From: UBA1672 sp050633325 | Lineage (GTDB): Bacteria; Pseudomonadota; Alphaproteobacteria; Micavibrionales; Micavibrionaceae | Direction of reading: 5' to 3' | Assembly: GCA_050633325.1 (NCBI GenBank) | Contig: JBOEGH010000008.1 | Coordinates: forward strand, 186,001-250,000 | DNA: 64,000 bases | Shown: positions 26,422 to 34,540 of the stretch, piece after piece | Position numbering within the stretch: position 1 is the first letter of the stretch | How the letters are laid out: every line of letters starts with the position of its first letter | Program-made: the position numbers and the translations under genes | The notes under the pieces: model-generated | What the model was told of the DNA's origin: nothing | The model's database searches: none | Seen by the model: the letters and a program-made list of their open reading frames with translations, nothing else

Positions 26422-26985
26422 ATGTTTAAAAGGCGCAAACCTTTAACTTTATTAGAAACTACAAAACAGTTGTTTTGGCCTTCTATGGGCTGGAAGCGTG
26501 CTGCTATTTATTCCAAAAACAGATTGATACGTTTGTCTGATACTACACATAGTATTGCTCTTGGCTTGTCCATTGGTATGGGAGTTTCATTTACACCATT
26601 ATTGGGAACTCACTTTATTCAGGCTGGTATTCTGGCATGGTTGCTTCGTGGCAATGTTTTTTCCGCAATGATGGGTACATTTGTTGGTAACCCGTGGACT
26701 TTCCCATTTTTCTGGTGGGGTGGCTTTTCATTAGGGCGTTATTTCTTTGATCTTCTGGGCATTGAAGGCGCAGGTGATTTACCTGATATGCTAACGGTTT
26801 CTGTTGCATGGGATATGATTTGGACAGAGCCGATGTCATTGTTCCTGCCGTGGATGCTTGGCGGATATATATTGGTTGTTGCAACAATTCCCTTTAGCTA
26901 TCCGATCTATTATACTGTAATCAGAGCTGCAAAAGCTGCACGCGCCAAGGCGATTGCTATTAAGAAGAAAAAGAAAAGATCTTAA
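26422..26985 (+). CDS. DUF2062 domain-containing membrane protein
   Basis: The 187-aa protein has the DUF2062 pattern: DTTHSIALGLSIGMGVSFTP, then GTHFIQAGILAWLLRGNVF and GTFVGNPWTFPFFWWGGFSLG, plus three to four membrane helices and a Lys-rich C-terminus (AIAIKKKKKRS). Function is unknown. It begins the run DUF2062-acpS-lepB-rnc-era; acpS starts 16 bases after its stop. Confidence 0.85.
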   Translation: MFKRRKPLTLLETTKQLFWPSMGWKRAAIYSKNRLIRLSDTTHSIALGLSIGMGVSFTPLLGTHFIQAGILAWLLRGNVFSAMMGTFVGNPWTFPFFWWGGFSLGRYFFDLLGIEGAGDLPDMLTVSVAWDMIWTEPMSLFLPWMLGGYILVVATIPFSYPIYYTVIRAAKAARAKAIAIKKKKKRS

Positions 26986-27001
26986 GGGTGAGGTTGTCTT
27001 T

Positions 27002-27409
27002 ATGATTATTGGTATTGGTACTGATCTGGTTGATATTAAGCGTATAGAAGACGCCCTTAATCGACATGGCGATCGTTTTGAGGATAGGTGCTTTACGAAG
27101 ATAGAGCAGGAAAAAGCAAGCAATAGAAATGGAGTGGATCAAGTTGCTGCAACTTATGCCAAGAGGTTTGCGGCAAAAGAGGCCTGTGCTAAAGCGTTGG
27201 GAACTGGGTTTGTTGATGATATTACAATGAGGGATATCGGTGTTGTAGAAAATGACGATGGTAAACCATCTTTAATTTTAACAGGTGGAGCGTTGTCAAA
27301 ACTCGATAAACTAACTCCCGATGGTATGGGGGCAACAATGCATTTATCCCTAACCGATGAGCCTCCATACGCGCAAGCTTTCGTGGTGATAGAGGTTAAC
27401 CCGCTATAA
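27002..27409 (+). CDS. acpS: Holo-[acyl-carrier-protein] synthase
   Basis: Transfers 4'-phosphopantetheine from CoA to acyl carrier protein. The 135-aa protein begins MIIGIGTDLVDIKRIEDAL (metal-binding Asp8) and has RFAAKEACAKALGTG, the second conserved motif. ATG 27002 is chosen because the family start MIIGIGTDL lies there; the frame continues upstream without matching the family. The acpS-lepB-rnc-era order is classic in alphaproteobacteria. Confidence 0.96.
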   Translation: MIIGIGTDLVDIKRIEDALNRHGDRFEDRCFTKIEQEKASNRNGVDQVAATYAKRFAAKEACAKALGTGFVDDITMRDIGVVENDDGKPSLILTGGALSKLDKLTPDGMGATMHLSLTDEPPYAQAFVVIEVNPL

Positions 27410-27480
27410 TTGTTTGTAAGGACGGTTTGTAAATATTCTACGCTGGCTTTTTCTAAGTTTTTGATGTAAATCCTTTTACT

Positions 27481-28320
27481 ATGTCAGATGAAATTGAAAA
27501 TAAAGTAGATGCGCCGAGCGAAAGCGACGGGCAAGATAAAAGAAAGCCTGTCCTTATAGAAAAAGGTGAGATTAGCGAGTTTATGAAAACGGCTTTGATT
27601 GCTGTTGCTATTGCTTTGCTTATTCGTTCTATATTGTTTGAGCCATTTCACATTCCTTCAGGTTCTATGAAACCAACATTATTGGTTGGTGATTACCTGT
27701 TTGTTAATAAACCTGCATATGGTTATAGCCGTTATTCATTTCCATTTGGTATTGCACCTATTGAGCAACGTATTTGGCCGGAAGAACCAAAACGCGGTGA
27801 TGTTATTGTCTTTGCCCTGCCAACTAATACTTCTATTGATTATATAAAACGCGTAGTGGCGTTGCCTGGCGAGACGGTTATGGTTCGTCGTGGACGCTTG
27901 TTTATCAATGATGAGTTGGTGCCTCGTGAAATGGTTCAAGAGGTGATGCTAGAAAAAGGTGATGGTTCTACTGTTCCCGCAATAGAGTATGTTGAAACAC
28001 TTCCCGGTGGTGTTGAGCATAGTATATATGAAGAGTCTGATTTTGCCTTTTTAGACAACACTGATTTATATACTGTACCGGAAGGTCATTATTTTGTTAT
28101 GGGTGATAATCGCGATAATTCACAAGACAGCCGTGTAGCAAGCAAGGTTGGCGCTGTACCGTTTGAGAATATTGTGGGTCGTGCGGATTTTCTGTTCTTT
28201 TCAACTAATGGCTATGCTGATCTTTTAGAAATTTGGAAGTGGCCGTGGAGCATACGATATAATCGTATTGCTATGGATATTGACCCGGATCGTGATAATA
28301 TTGTCGATAGTGGTAACTAA
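27481..28320 (+). CDS. lepB: Signal peptidase I
   Basis: Cleaves Sec and Tat signal peptides at the periplasmic face of the inner membrane. One N-terminal membrane helix (about 36-52), catalytic Ser62 in HIPSGSMKPTLL, general-base Lys123 in YIKRVVALPGE, and box E MGDNRDNSQDSR. Length 279 aa is typical. rnc starts 18 bases later. Confidence 0.97.
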   Translation: MSDEIENKVDAPSESDGQDKRKPVLIEKGEISEFMKTALIAVAIALLIRSILFEPFHIPSGSMKPTLLVGDYLFVNKPAYGYSRYSFPFGIAPIEQRIWPEEPKRGDVIVFALPTNTSIDYIKRVVALPGETVMVRRGRLFINDELVPREMVQEVMLEKGDGSTVPAIEYVETLPGGVEHSIYEESDFAFLDNTDLYTVPEGHYFVMGDNRDNSQDSRVASKVGAVPFENIVGRADFLFFSTNGYADLLEIWKWPWSIRYNRIAMDIDPDRDNIVDSGN

Positions 28321-28338
28321 AGGGAAGGGCTTTATGAT

Positions 28339-29007
28339 ATGAAGCCATATGAAGAACTTCAAAAAATAATAGGATATTCGTTTAAAGATGAAGCTTTGCT
28401 TCAGGTTGCTTTAACGCATTCCAGCACGGGTAAAGATGAAAATTATGAGCGCCTTGAATTTTTAGGCGATCGCGTTTTGGGGTTGGCTATTGCTTCTTTA
28501 TTATTTAAGAAATTCCCGAATGAAAATGAAGGTGACCTTGCTAAACGTCTTGCTTTTTTGGTGCAGGGGGAGACATTAGCTAAATTATCTTCACAGATAA
28601 GGCTGGGTGATTTTATCATGTTTTCTGATGCGGAGCGTGATGCAGGTGGGGCAAAGAATGACCATATATTGGCTGATGTTTTTGAGTCTGTTATTGGTGC
28701 TTTGTACTTGGACGGCGGATTTGCACCGTGTTACAGCTTGATTGAATCTCAGTGGAGCGAAGTTTTAGGTGTGATGAAAAACCCGCCTCAACATCCTAAA
28801 ACGGCAATACAGGAATGGGCGCAAGCGCAAGGCCTGCCTTTACCTCTATATGATATAATTGGACAAAGCGGCCCTGATCATGCACCGGTTTTTGAAGTAA
28901 GATTAACTGTGAAAGGGCATGATTCTAAAACGGCGACAGGGCGCTCGCGTGCAGAAGCGGAAAAAATTGTCGCAGAAGTATTTATGTCCGGCGTGCAATC
29001 GAAATAA
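28339..29007 (+). CDS. rnc: Ribonuclease III
   Basis: Double-strand-specific endoribonuclease for rRNA processing and RNA turnover. The catalytic domain carries ERLEFLGDRVLGL (Glu40, Asp44) and ADVFESVIGALYLDGGF (Asp113, Glu116); the C-terminal dsRNA-binding domain runs from about residue 153 (PKTAIQEWAQAQGLPLPLYD) to the end. 222 aa, typical length. era follows 22 bases after the stop. Confidence 0.97.
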   Translation: MKPYEELQKIIGYSFKDEALLQVALTHSSTGKDENYERLEFLGDRVLGLAIASLLFKKFPNENEGDLAKRLAFLVQGETLAKLSSQIRLGDFIMFSDAERDAGGAKNDHILADVFESVIGALYLDGGFAPCYSLIESQWSEVLGVMKNPPQHPKTAIQEWAQAQGLPLPLYDIIGQSGPDHAPVFEVRLTVKGHDSKTATGRSRAEAEKIVAEVFMSGVQSK

Positions 29008-29029
29008 ATATATTAAGAAGAAAAATAAT

Positions 29030-29941
29030 ATGATTGAGAATAATGATAGTGAAACTCGTTGCGGTTTTGTAAGTGTAGTGGGTTTGACGAATGCCGGTAA
29101 ATCAACACTGATTAATCAAATGGTGGGGTCAAAAGTTTCTATTGTCTCGCATAAGGTGCAAACAACGCGTACTCGTGTTTTGGGAATGGCCGCCTATGAT
29201 AAAACACAGATTATTTTAATTGATACTCCGGGTATTTTCAAACCTAAGAAGACCTTGGAAAAGGCGATGGTTACTGCCGCTTTGTCTAGTTTAGAAGACG
29301 CGGATGTGGTTGTGCATTTAGTCGATGTAGCAATTAAAGATCCGTTAGGTCAGAATAGAGATATTATAAAGTCGCTAGAGAATGAGAAGAACGTAGTTCT
29401 GGTTTTGAATAAGGTTGATAAAATATCAAAGCCCGAACTGTTAGCTCTAACACAAGAATTCAATGACAAATTTAATTACATGGCTACTTTCATGCTTAGC
29501 GCGTTAAGTGGTATGGGCGTTAAAGACTTGTCATCTTATCTGGCTAAATTGTTACCTGAGCAGCCATGGATGTTTCCCGAAGATCAGATGAGTGATATGC
29601 CCATGCGTCTTATGGCCGCGGAAATTACGCGCGAGAAAATATTTAATTTGTTACATCAGGAAATTCCATATGCGGTATTTGTTGAGACCGAGAATTGGGA
29701 AGAATTTGATAACGGTAGTGTGAAAATATCACAGCTTGTATATGTTGAAAAAGAAAGCCAAAAGAGCATTATGCTCGGCAAAAATGGCAGTAAGATCAAG
29801 GCCGTAGGGAAAAGTGCGCGTGAAGATCTGGAAGAAATAATGGGGCAGGATGTTCATTTGAAAATTTTTGTTAAGGTGCAAGAAAATTGGGCAGAACGTG
29901 TGGAAAATTATGCGATGTTTGGTTTGGATATACCAAACTAA
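29030..29941 (+). CDS. era: GTPase Era
   Basis: Assists 16S rRNA maturation and 30S assembly. G1 GLTNAGKST at 18-26, G3 DTPGI, G4 NKVDK, and a C-terminal KH domain (about 205-285) with SIMLGKNGSKIKAVGKSAR. 303 aa. ATG 29030 is chosen; the open frame runs back into rnc but the family N-terminus begins here. It ends the acpS-lepB-rnc-era run. Confidence 0.97.
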   Translation: MIENNDSETRCGFVSVVGLTNAGKSTLINQMVGSKVSIVSHKVQTTRTRVLGMAAYDKTQIILIDTPGIFKPKKTLEKAMVTAALSSLEDADVVVHLVDVAIKDPLGQNRDIIKSLENEKNVVLVLNKVDKISKPELLALTQEFNDKFNYMATFMLSALSGMGVKDLSSYLAKLLPEQPWMFPEDQMSDMPMRLMAAEITREKIFNLLHQEIPYAVFVETENWEEFDNGSVKISQLVYVEKESQKSIMLGKNGSKIKAVGKSAREDLEEIMGQDVHLKIFVKVQENWAERVENYAMFGLDIPN

Positions 29942-29987
29942 AAAATCAATAGCTTTTGCATCTGTTCAAGCGGTAAAAAATTCAGTT

Positions 29988-30017
29988 TGTGGATAAAGGC
30001 TCTTTTTATTTTTATCC
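29988..30017 (-). promoter_or_regulatory. DnaA box upstream of gcrA
   Basis: TGTGGATAA at 29988-29996 is a perfect DnaA box (TTATCCACA on the minus strand). A degenerate inverted partner TTATCCGAT lies at 30012-30020, so GGATAAA (29991-29997) and TTTATCC (30011-30017) form an inverted repeat. It is about 145 bases before the gcrA start. In Caulobacter DnaA activates gcrA transcription. Confidence 0.55.
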
Positions 30018-30139
30018 GATAGCGAAAATTTTAACTTCCTGATAGATTGTAGATCTTAGTTAGAGATTTAGAAAACGTGTTTAATATCAGTGCTTTGTGC
30101 TGGTGTTATTGCTTTTCGTTATATTATTGGAGGATTACA

Positions 30140-30670
30140 ATGAGTTGGACTGATGATCGCGTATCCATTTTAAAAAAATTATGGGGAGATGGACACACTG
30201 CTGCTGAAATTGCAAAACAGTTAGGTGGTGTTACGCGTAATGCGGTAATTGGTAAGGCTCATAGATTAAAGTTATCTAATCGAGTTTCTCCAATTCAGCA
30301 AAATAAAAAGCCTGCAAATAAAAATACGCAACGCAAGCAGGTTGAAAAGCCTAAGGTAACTCCTGCCGCTGTTGTTGAAAAACTTGCTCAACCACCTGTA
30401 ACAGAAGATGTTGTGCCATCAGGTTCTTCTTATAGTCTTATGGATCTGAAACCACGTATGTGCCGTTGGCCTTCTGGTGATCCACGTGAAGAAGGTTTCG
30501 GGTTCTGTGGTGAAAAAACAATTTCCGGTATTCCTTATTGTGAAGAGCATGCAAAAGTTGCATATCAGGCCGCAACACGTAATCGTATTTTGAATGCAGA
30601 CAAGAATGTTCAAAAGTTAAGTGATGATGTAGTTGTTGCAGAGACTAAAAAAGCATCTTCTGCTAGCTGA
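30140..30670 (+). CDS. gcrA: GcrA-type cell-cycle regulator
   Basis: GcrA binds sigma-70 RNA polymerase and CcrM-methylated GANTC sites to time cell-cycle genes in alphaproteobacteria. The N-terminal helix-turn-helix is clear: MSWTDDRVSILKKLWGDGHT then AEIAKQLGGVTRNAVIGKAH. A Lys/Pro-rich linker follows, and the C-terminal CRWPSGDP...FCG...YCEEH module is typical. ATG 30140 has GGAGG at 30129-30133; the frame upstream is not conserved. Length 176 aa. The gene is monocistronic, with a strong terminator after it. Confidence 0.96.
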   Translation: MSWTDDRVSILKKLWGDGHTAAEIAKQLGGVTRNAVIGKAHRLKLSNRVSPIQQNKKPANKNTQRKQVEKPKVTPAAVVEKLAQPPVTEDVVPSGSSYSLMDLKPRMCRWPSGDPREEGFGFCGEKTISGIPYCEEHAKVAYQAATRNRILNADKNVQKLSDDVVVAETKKASSAS

Positions 30671-30692
30671 TATGTAGAATTAAGATTATTAC

Positions 30693-30726
30693 AAAGGGAG
30701 TGATAAGCAATTATCTCTCCTTTTTT
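30693..30726 (+). terminator. Rho-independent terminator after gcrA
   Basis: AAAGGGAG-T-GATAA pairs with TTATC-T-CTCC plus T's around a GCAA tetraloop (30707-30710), about 14 bp with one T-T mismatch, followed by six T's. It separates gcrA from the convergent pilin-like operon. Confidence 0.85.
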
Positions 30727-30735
30727 ATGTGTAAA

Positions 30736-32001
30736 TTAAGGGGCTCGACACCTAGGATTTCCTAGATTAGAAAACCCATATAAATATTCACCTGAGCCAC
30801 ATTGTGTGGCTGGAAGTGTCCATGTAATATCACGGCATACCAACTCATTATTCTGTATTGCGTATGCTGCTTGATTATCGGGGCAGTCTGATCCTGATCC
30901 TGCAATCTTATCTGGTATAACACATGTGGTAGAATCTGCACCGTTACCGCAATATTCAACTCCACTGGCTGTTACTTGTACTGTTAAATTGTTGTCTATA
31001 TGCAGATGTTGTTCCGGATCAGTTAATCCAACACCAACAAACCCTCTGTTAGTATTATGTATCCACGACTCACCATCAGGAACGGAAGGGGATATGGACC
31101 TTGTCCATAAAGGGGCTCTCTCAGGCCTGTTGAAAACTAAAATATCATCATTATAATCATCATTGTCTGCAAGTGATTGTATTCCTTGTACAAAAATGGC
31201 GTCTTGATTATCACAATTTTCAATTTCTATTTTCGTTCCTGCGCCGAATGGCCCAGGTGCGGCCTCAACAGGTGGGTTTCCTATAATAACAGAATCAACA
31301 AGGCAGTCGTCAATCATCGTTCCTGATTGTGTGTAGCCGCCTTTACCGTTTTCACCATGAGAGAACAGAACATAATGTGCGGAATCGTCAGGTATAACTA
31401 CGCTTATTCTGTTTTCGTCTACCACACGTATTGCGCCTGTATTGGGGTTAGTTGGGTTATTTAGGTTGTGGCTTCTGTAAGTCATTTGTTCTGTAACTGC
31501 GTAGCTCAAATATGTTCCATATCCATCTTTTCTATGCGCTTCTACAAATGGAGTGTCGATCACTTCGTTGTATAATGTTCTAAAGGGAAGTATTCCAATC
31601 ATAACCACATCAGGTTGTCCGTTCGTATCTCCATCACGGCTGAATTGGGTTGTGCATTCCAAGGGAAACGGATTGGGGCCTGAAGTTGTGCAATCATCAG
31701 GGTTGTTTGTGATGTCTATGTTGCTTCTGCATTGTTCAAGGCCATATCCTGCATCCCCGGGGGTTAAGGTTGGATCAGCAGGGCAGGGATATCTTTTCTG
31801 AACCACAAAAAACTCTCTTAATGCCTGTTGTGATGTTCGTGTATTTTCCATCGTTGTTTCTATTCGGCCATTAATGGTGTATACCCGCATGAATTCTGCG
31901 ACCATAAGCATTGAAAACCCAGATATTAACAGCACCAATGCAAGTTCCAACATTGTGAAACCACCTTGCTTTTTATAATATCCAGTTTTTATATCTGTCA
32001 T
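30736..32001 (-). CDS. Large prepilin-like protein with tail-fibre-type motif (421 aa)
   Basis: Third gene of the pilin-like operon. A class III signal is clear: basic leader, GG then FTMLELALVLLISGFSMLMV, cleavage expected after Gly14 with Glu19 at mature position 5. The body shares with its two neighbours a YPCPAD motif, YVLFSHGENGKGGY and a C-terminal CGSGEYLYGFSNLGNPRC. At about residues 325-345 GFVGVGLTDPEQHLHIDNNL resembles the repeat found before fibre chaperone domains in phage tail spikes. It is far longer than major pilins (about 150 aa), which suggests a minor pilin or tip adhesin. No assembly genes are nearby. Confidence 0.8.
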   Translation of the reverse strand: MTDIKTGYYKKQGGFTMLELALVLLISGFSMLMVAEFMRVYTINGRIETTMENTRTSQQALREFFVVQKRYPCPADPTLTPGDAGYGLEQCRSNIDITNNPDDCTTSGPNPFPLECTTQFSRDGDTNGQPDVVMIGILPFRTLYNEVIDTPFVEAHRKDGYGTYLSYAVTEQMTYRSHNLNNPTNPNTGAIRVVDENRISVVIPDDSAHYVLFSHGENGKGGYTQSGTMIDDCLVDSVIIGNPPVEAAPGPFGAGTKIEIENCDNQDAIFVQGIQSLADNDDYNDDILVFNRPERAPLWTRSISPSVPDGESWIHNTNRGFVGVGLTDPEQHLHIDNNLTVQVTASGVEYCGNGADSTTCVIPDKIAGSGSDCPDNQAAYAIQNNELVCRDITWTLPATQCGSGEYLYGFSNLGNPRCRAP

Positions 32002-32020
32002 TGCTTATACTCTCTTTTAA

Positions 32021-34540
32021 TCAGTCAGTTTGCGGTTCACATGGGCATGAGGTCCAAATATCATATGGACTACCGTGATCCCAACATTGGTCGGCCGGTG
32101 ATGATCCGCATGCGCATACTTTACCCACTTTGTGATCGCTTCCTCCATATGGGAACTCTTCAGAGCTAGGTGCTCCTGCACTTCTCCATGAACAACTCTT
32201 ACAGTTATCCTCAATTAGTTCCCAATCATCTTCGTGCTCCCAATCACCCGTAGGGCCTGCAGTACAATCCCATTCTTTTACGTATTTTCTGCCTAATCCG
32301 TGTAAGTTTGATGGGCATGCTTTGTAATCGAAATCAGTTAAGTCTGAATCACATGTGCATACTGGTAATGATGTGGGGGCCTGTGATGTTGTAGGTCCCC
32401 AGTAACCAGGGTCAGGCAGCCCGCCTGTGGTTGTCGCAGGGCATATCCAATTGCTTGTGTTTATGTTGCTAACGTTAACTTCAGGGCCATAAGTGCTTGT
32501 CCAGCTGTTCTCATATCCTGTTGAGCAGTATGACCTCACCACACTATCTGCATTTGCAGGACATGCACAGGCAGATGTATCGGTTGTTGTTGGGGTTGCT
32601 GGTCTGACAGGTGTGCCGCCTGAACATGTTACATCGTAAGTATGTACAACATCCCCGATCAATCCTGTTGCCACTGATGTAGAGTTTTCTTGATTATAAT
32701 ATGAAAGACAGCTTTGTAGCTCAGTATCCGTATAAGGTGCACAGCCACACAGGTCAGAACTGTCGTAAATGGTAGTCCATTGGTGTGATGTTTGCGGGCA
32801 TGTGTGCTTGCTGATTATTACACGCGTTCCAGTTAAACCACCTGTGCAAGAGTGAGTAGTTGCACGGTAATCTTCTCTACACCAACAATCATGCGCGTAA
32901 TGGGTATTACTTGTATCGCTGCCATTGTACCATGTCTCTGCCAGCCATCCTCCACCTGTGTTAACATTGCTAGGGAAGTTAGCCCATGGATATAGTTTTT
33001 CATGGGTTCGATGATGTTGTAGCGTACCTGAGTTACATTGGTAAGTATCTCGTATTTGTGAATTACTTACATTAGGGCCACAATCTTCTACAGTTCTTGT
33101 TTCCGCATTGAGTGTTGCAATCATTGAGGTTACTTGCCCTGTATTCGTGAATCCAGCCATTTGAGCGACGAAATAATCTCTATCATAATCTGTTATTTTT
33201 CGGCATTCACCTGAATATAATTGTCTGTATTCTCCGTCTGCTATTCCCTCTGCCTCCACGGTAAGAGAGGTTGTACCACCACATGTTGTCGTTACATCCT
33301 GTGTGTAGCAACGTGGTGCAGGTTCTGTGTTACAGATAACTTTTCCGTCTCCGTCTATGCCTGTGATAAATTCTCCTGCCGGGCATGAAATGAAAATTTC
33401 GTCAACGCAATTGGCAGTGCCATTTTGTATTCCTGCGAGGTATCTAACACTTCCCGGAGATGCGGGATCATAACAACTCATTCCCGATCCTGGATTTGTT
33501 GTCGCCTCGAATAAGGGGCCATCAGGTGTTAACGCGCCCGCGAATAATGGCGGAGAGAAACATTTTGTATTCACCGTTGCAGATGTCGCATCAAATTCAC
33601 ATAATCTTTCAGAGTAGAAGCGTCCTTCACCAGGATTTTCTGCATCAGAAAATGCAATAACAGATCCGCCTTGCGCTGCGAATGTTCTTACTGATGCTTG
33701 TTCTGCGGTGCTAAGGTCCGTTGCTACGCTTGCGCCGATTGCAAGGTTGGTTGCATTCTTCAAATGAATTTCGTCTATGTTTGTTTCTGAAGTTTGCCAT
33801 TCCGCAAGTGCAATACCACTAAAGAAACTTATGCGATCGTCGAAGTCATTTTCAATTTCACCTGATACAAAAGTGGCATCAAGATCACAGTTTTCTTGCT
33901 CTACCAACGACCCGCCAAGACATCCTAGTCCGTCAATTCCTGACTTTGTTGTGCTGCCATATTGGTTTTGCCCGTGTGATAATACTACGAAATGTGCTCT
34001 ATCAGGTGGGTTTATTATTGATTGTGGGGTTACTGATTTATCTGTGATGCTGATTCCGCCACCATCAAGTGCGAATGTCGTACTAGACGTAAGGTCAAGT
34101 GTAACAGCATAATCAAGACGACTTAGGTAGCTGTCATAAGAATCTCTTTCTTGCATATTAAGGGTTTTGAACGGAAGTGAGCCTGATAATACAAGTTGCC
34201 CGGGAATGTTGCTGCTGAATGTGCATGTTCCGTCTGCACATGCCCCTGCTGCGCGGACTGTGCAGTCTTCATGACCATATGTCAAATCCCCAGGAGCAGC
34301 CGTTTCTGATGCAGGACATGGATATCGTCCATGGATAGATCTAAATCTTCCAAGCTCGTCTGTGCTTGAATTTACATGTGCTTCTGTTCGATCCCAATCA
34401 TCTTCTACGCTTTGTTGATGATATATTGATATAGCAGGTGTTATTACTAATCCCGCCATCACTAAAACCAGTGCAAGTTCAATTAAGGAGAAACCCCTTT
34501 GGTCTTTTAATTTCTGCATCATTTTTATGGGATTACGCAT
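32021..34540 (-). CDS. Giant prepilin-like protein with Cys-rich C-terminal extension (839 aa)
   Basis: Second gene of the operon. Class III signal DQRGFSLIELALVLVMAGLV (cleavage after Gly16, Glu21 at mature +5). Residues 17-415 parallel the sister proteins: YPCPAS, AHFVVLSHGQNQYG, ENCDLDATF and CPAGEFITGIDGDGKVIC. After that, about 425 extra residues hold 28 cysteines, including six CxC pairs (CWC, CGC, CAC, CTC, CAC, CPC) and a CKSC, the first five of these clusters spaced 46-70 residues apart. This suggests tandem disulfide-rich modules exposed outside the cell. The start overlaps the upstream gene by 16 bases, with GGAGAA before ATG 34540. Adhesin or prey/host-binding tip is inference. 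Confidence 0.8.
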   Translation of the reverse strand: MRNPIKMMQKLKDQRGFSLIELALVLVMAGLVITPAISIYHQQSVEDDWDRTEAHVNSSTDELGRFRSIHGRYPCPASETAAPGDLTYGHEDCTVRAAGACADGTCTFSSNIPGQLVLSGSLPFKTLNMQERDSYDSYLSRLDYAVTLDLTSSTTFALDGGGISITDKSVTPQSIINPPDRAHFVVLSHGQNQYGSTTKSGIDGLGCLGGSLVEQENCDLDATFVSGEIENDFDDRISFFSGIALAEWQTSETNIDEIHLKNATNLAIGASVATDLSTAEQASVRTFAAQGGSVIAFSDAENPGEGRFYSERLCEFDATSATVNTKCFSPPLFAGALTPDGPLFEATTNPGSGMSCYDPASPGSVRYLAGIQNGTANCVDEIFISCPAGEFITGIDGDGKVICNTEPAPRCYTQDVTTTCGGTTSLTVEAEGIADGEYRQLYSGECRKITDYDRDYFVAQMAGFTNTGQVTSMIATLNAETRTVEDCGPNVSNSQIRDTYQCNSGTLQHHRTHEKLYPWANFPSNVNTGGGWLAETWYNGSDTSNTHYAHDCWCREDYRATTHSCTGGLTGTRVIISKHTCPQTSHQWTTIYDSSDLCGCAPYTDTELQSCLSYYNQENSTSVATGLIGDVVHTYDVTCSGGTPVRPATPTTTDTSACACPANADSVVRSYCSTGYENSWTSTYGPEVNVSNINTSNWICPATTTGGLPDPGYWGPTTSQAPTSLPVCTCDSDLTDFDYKACPSNLHGLGRKYVKEWDCTAGPTGDWEHEDDWELIEDNCKSCSWRSAGAPSSEEFPYGGSDHKVGKVCACGSSPADQCWDHGSPYDIWTSCPCEPQTD

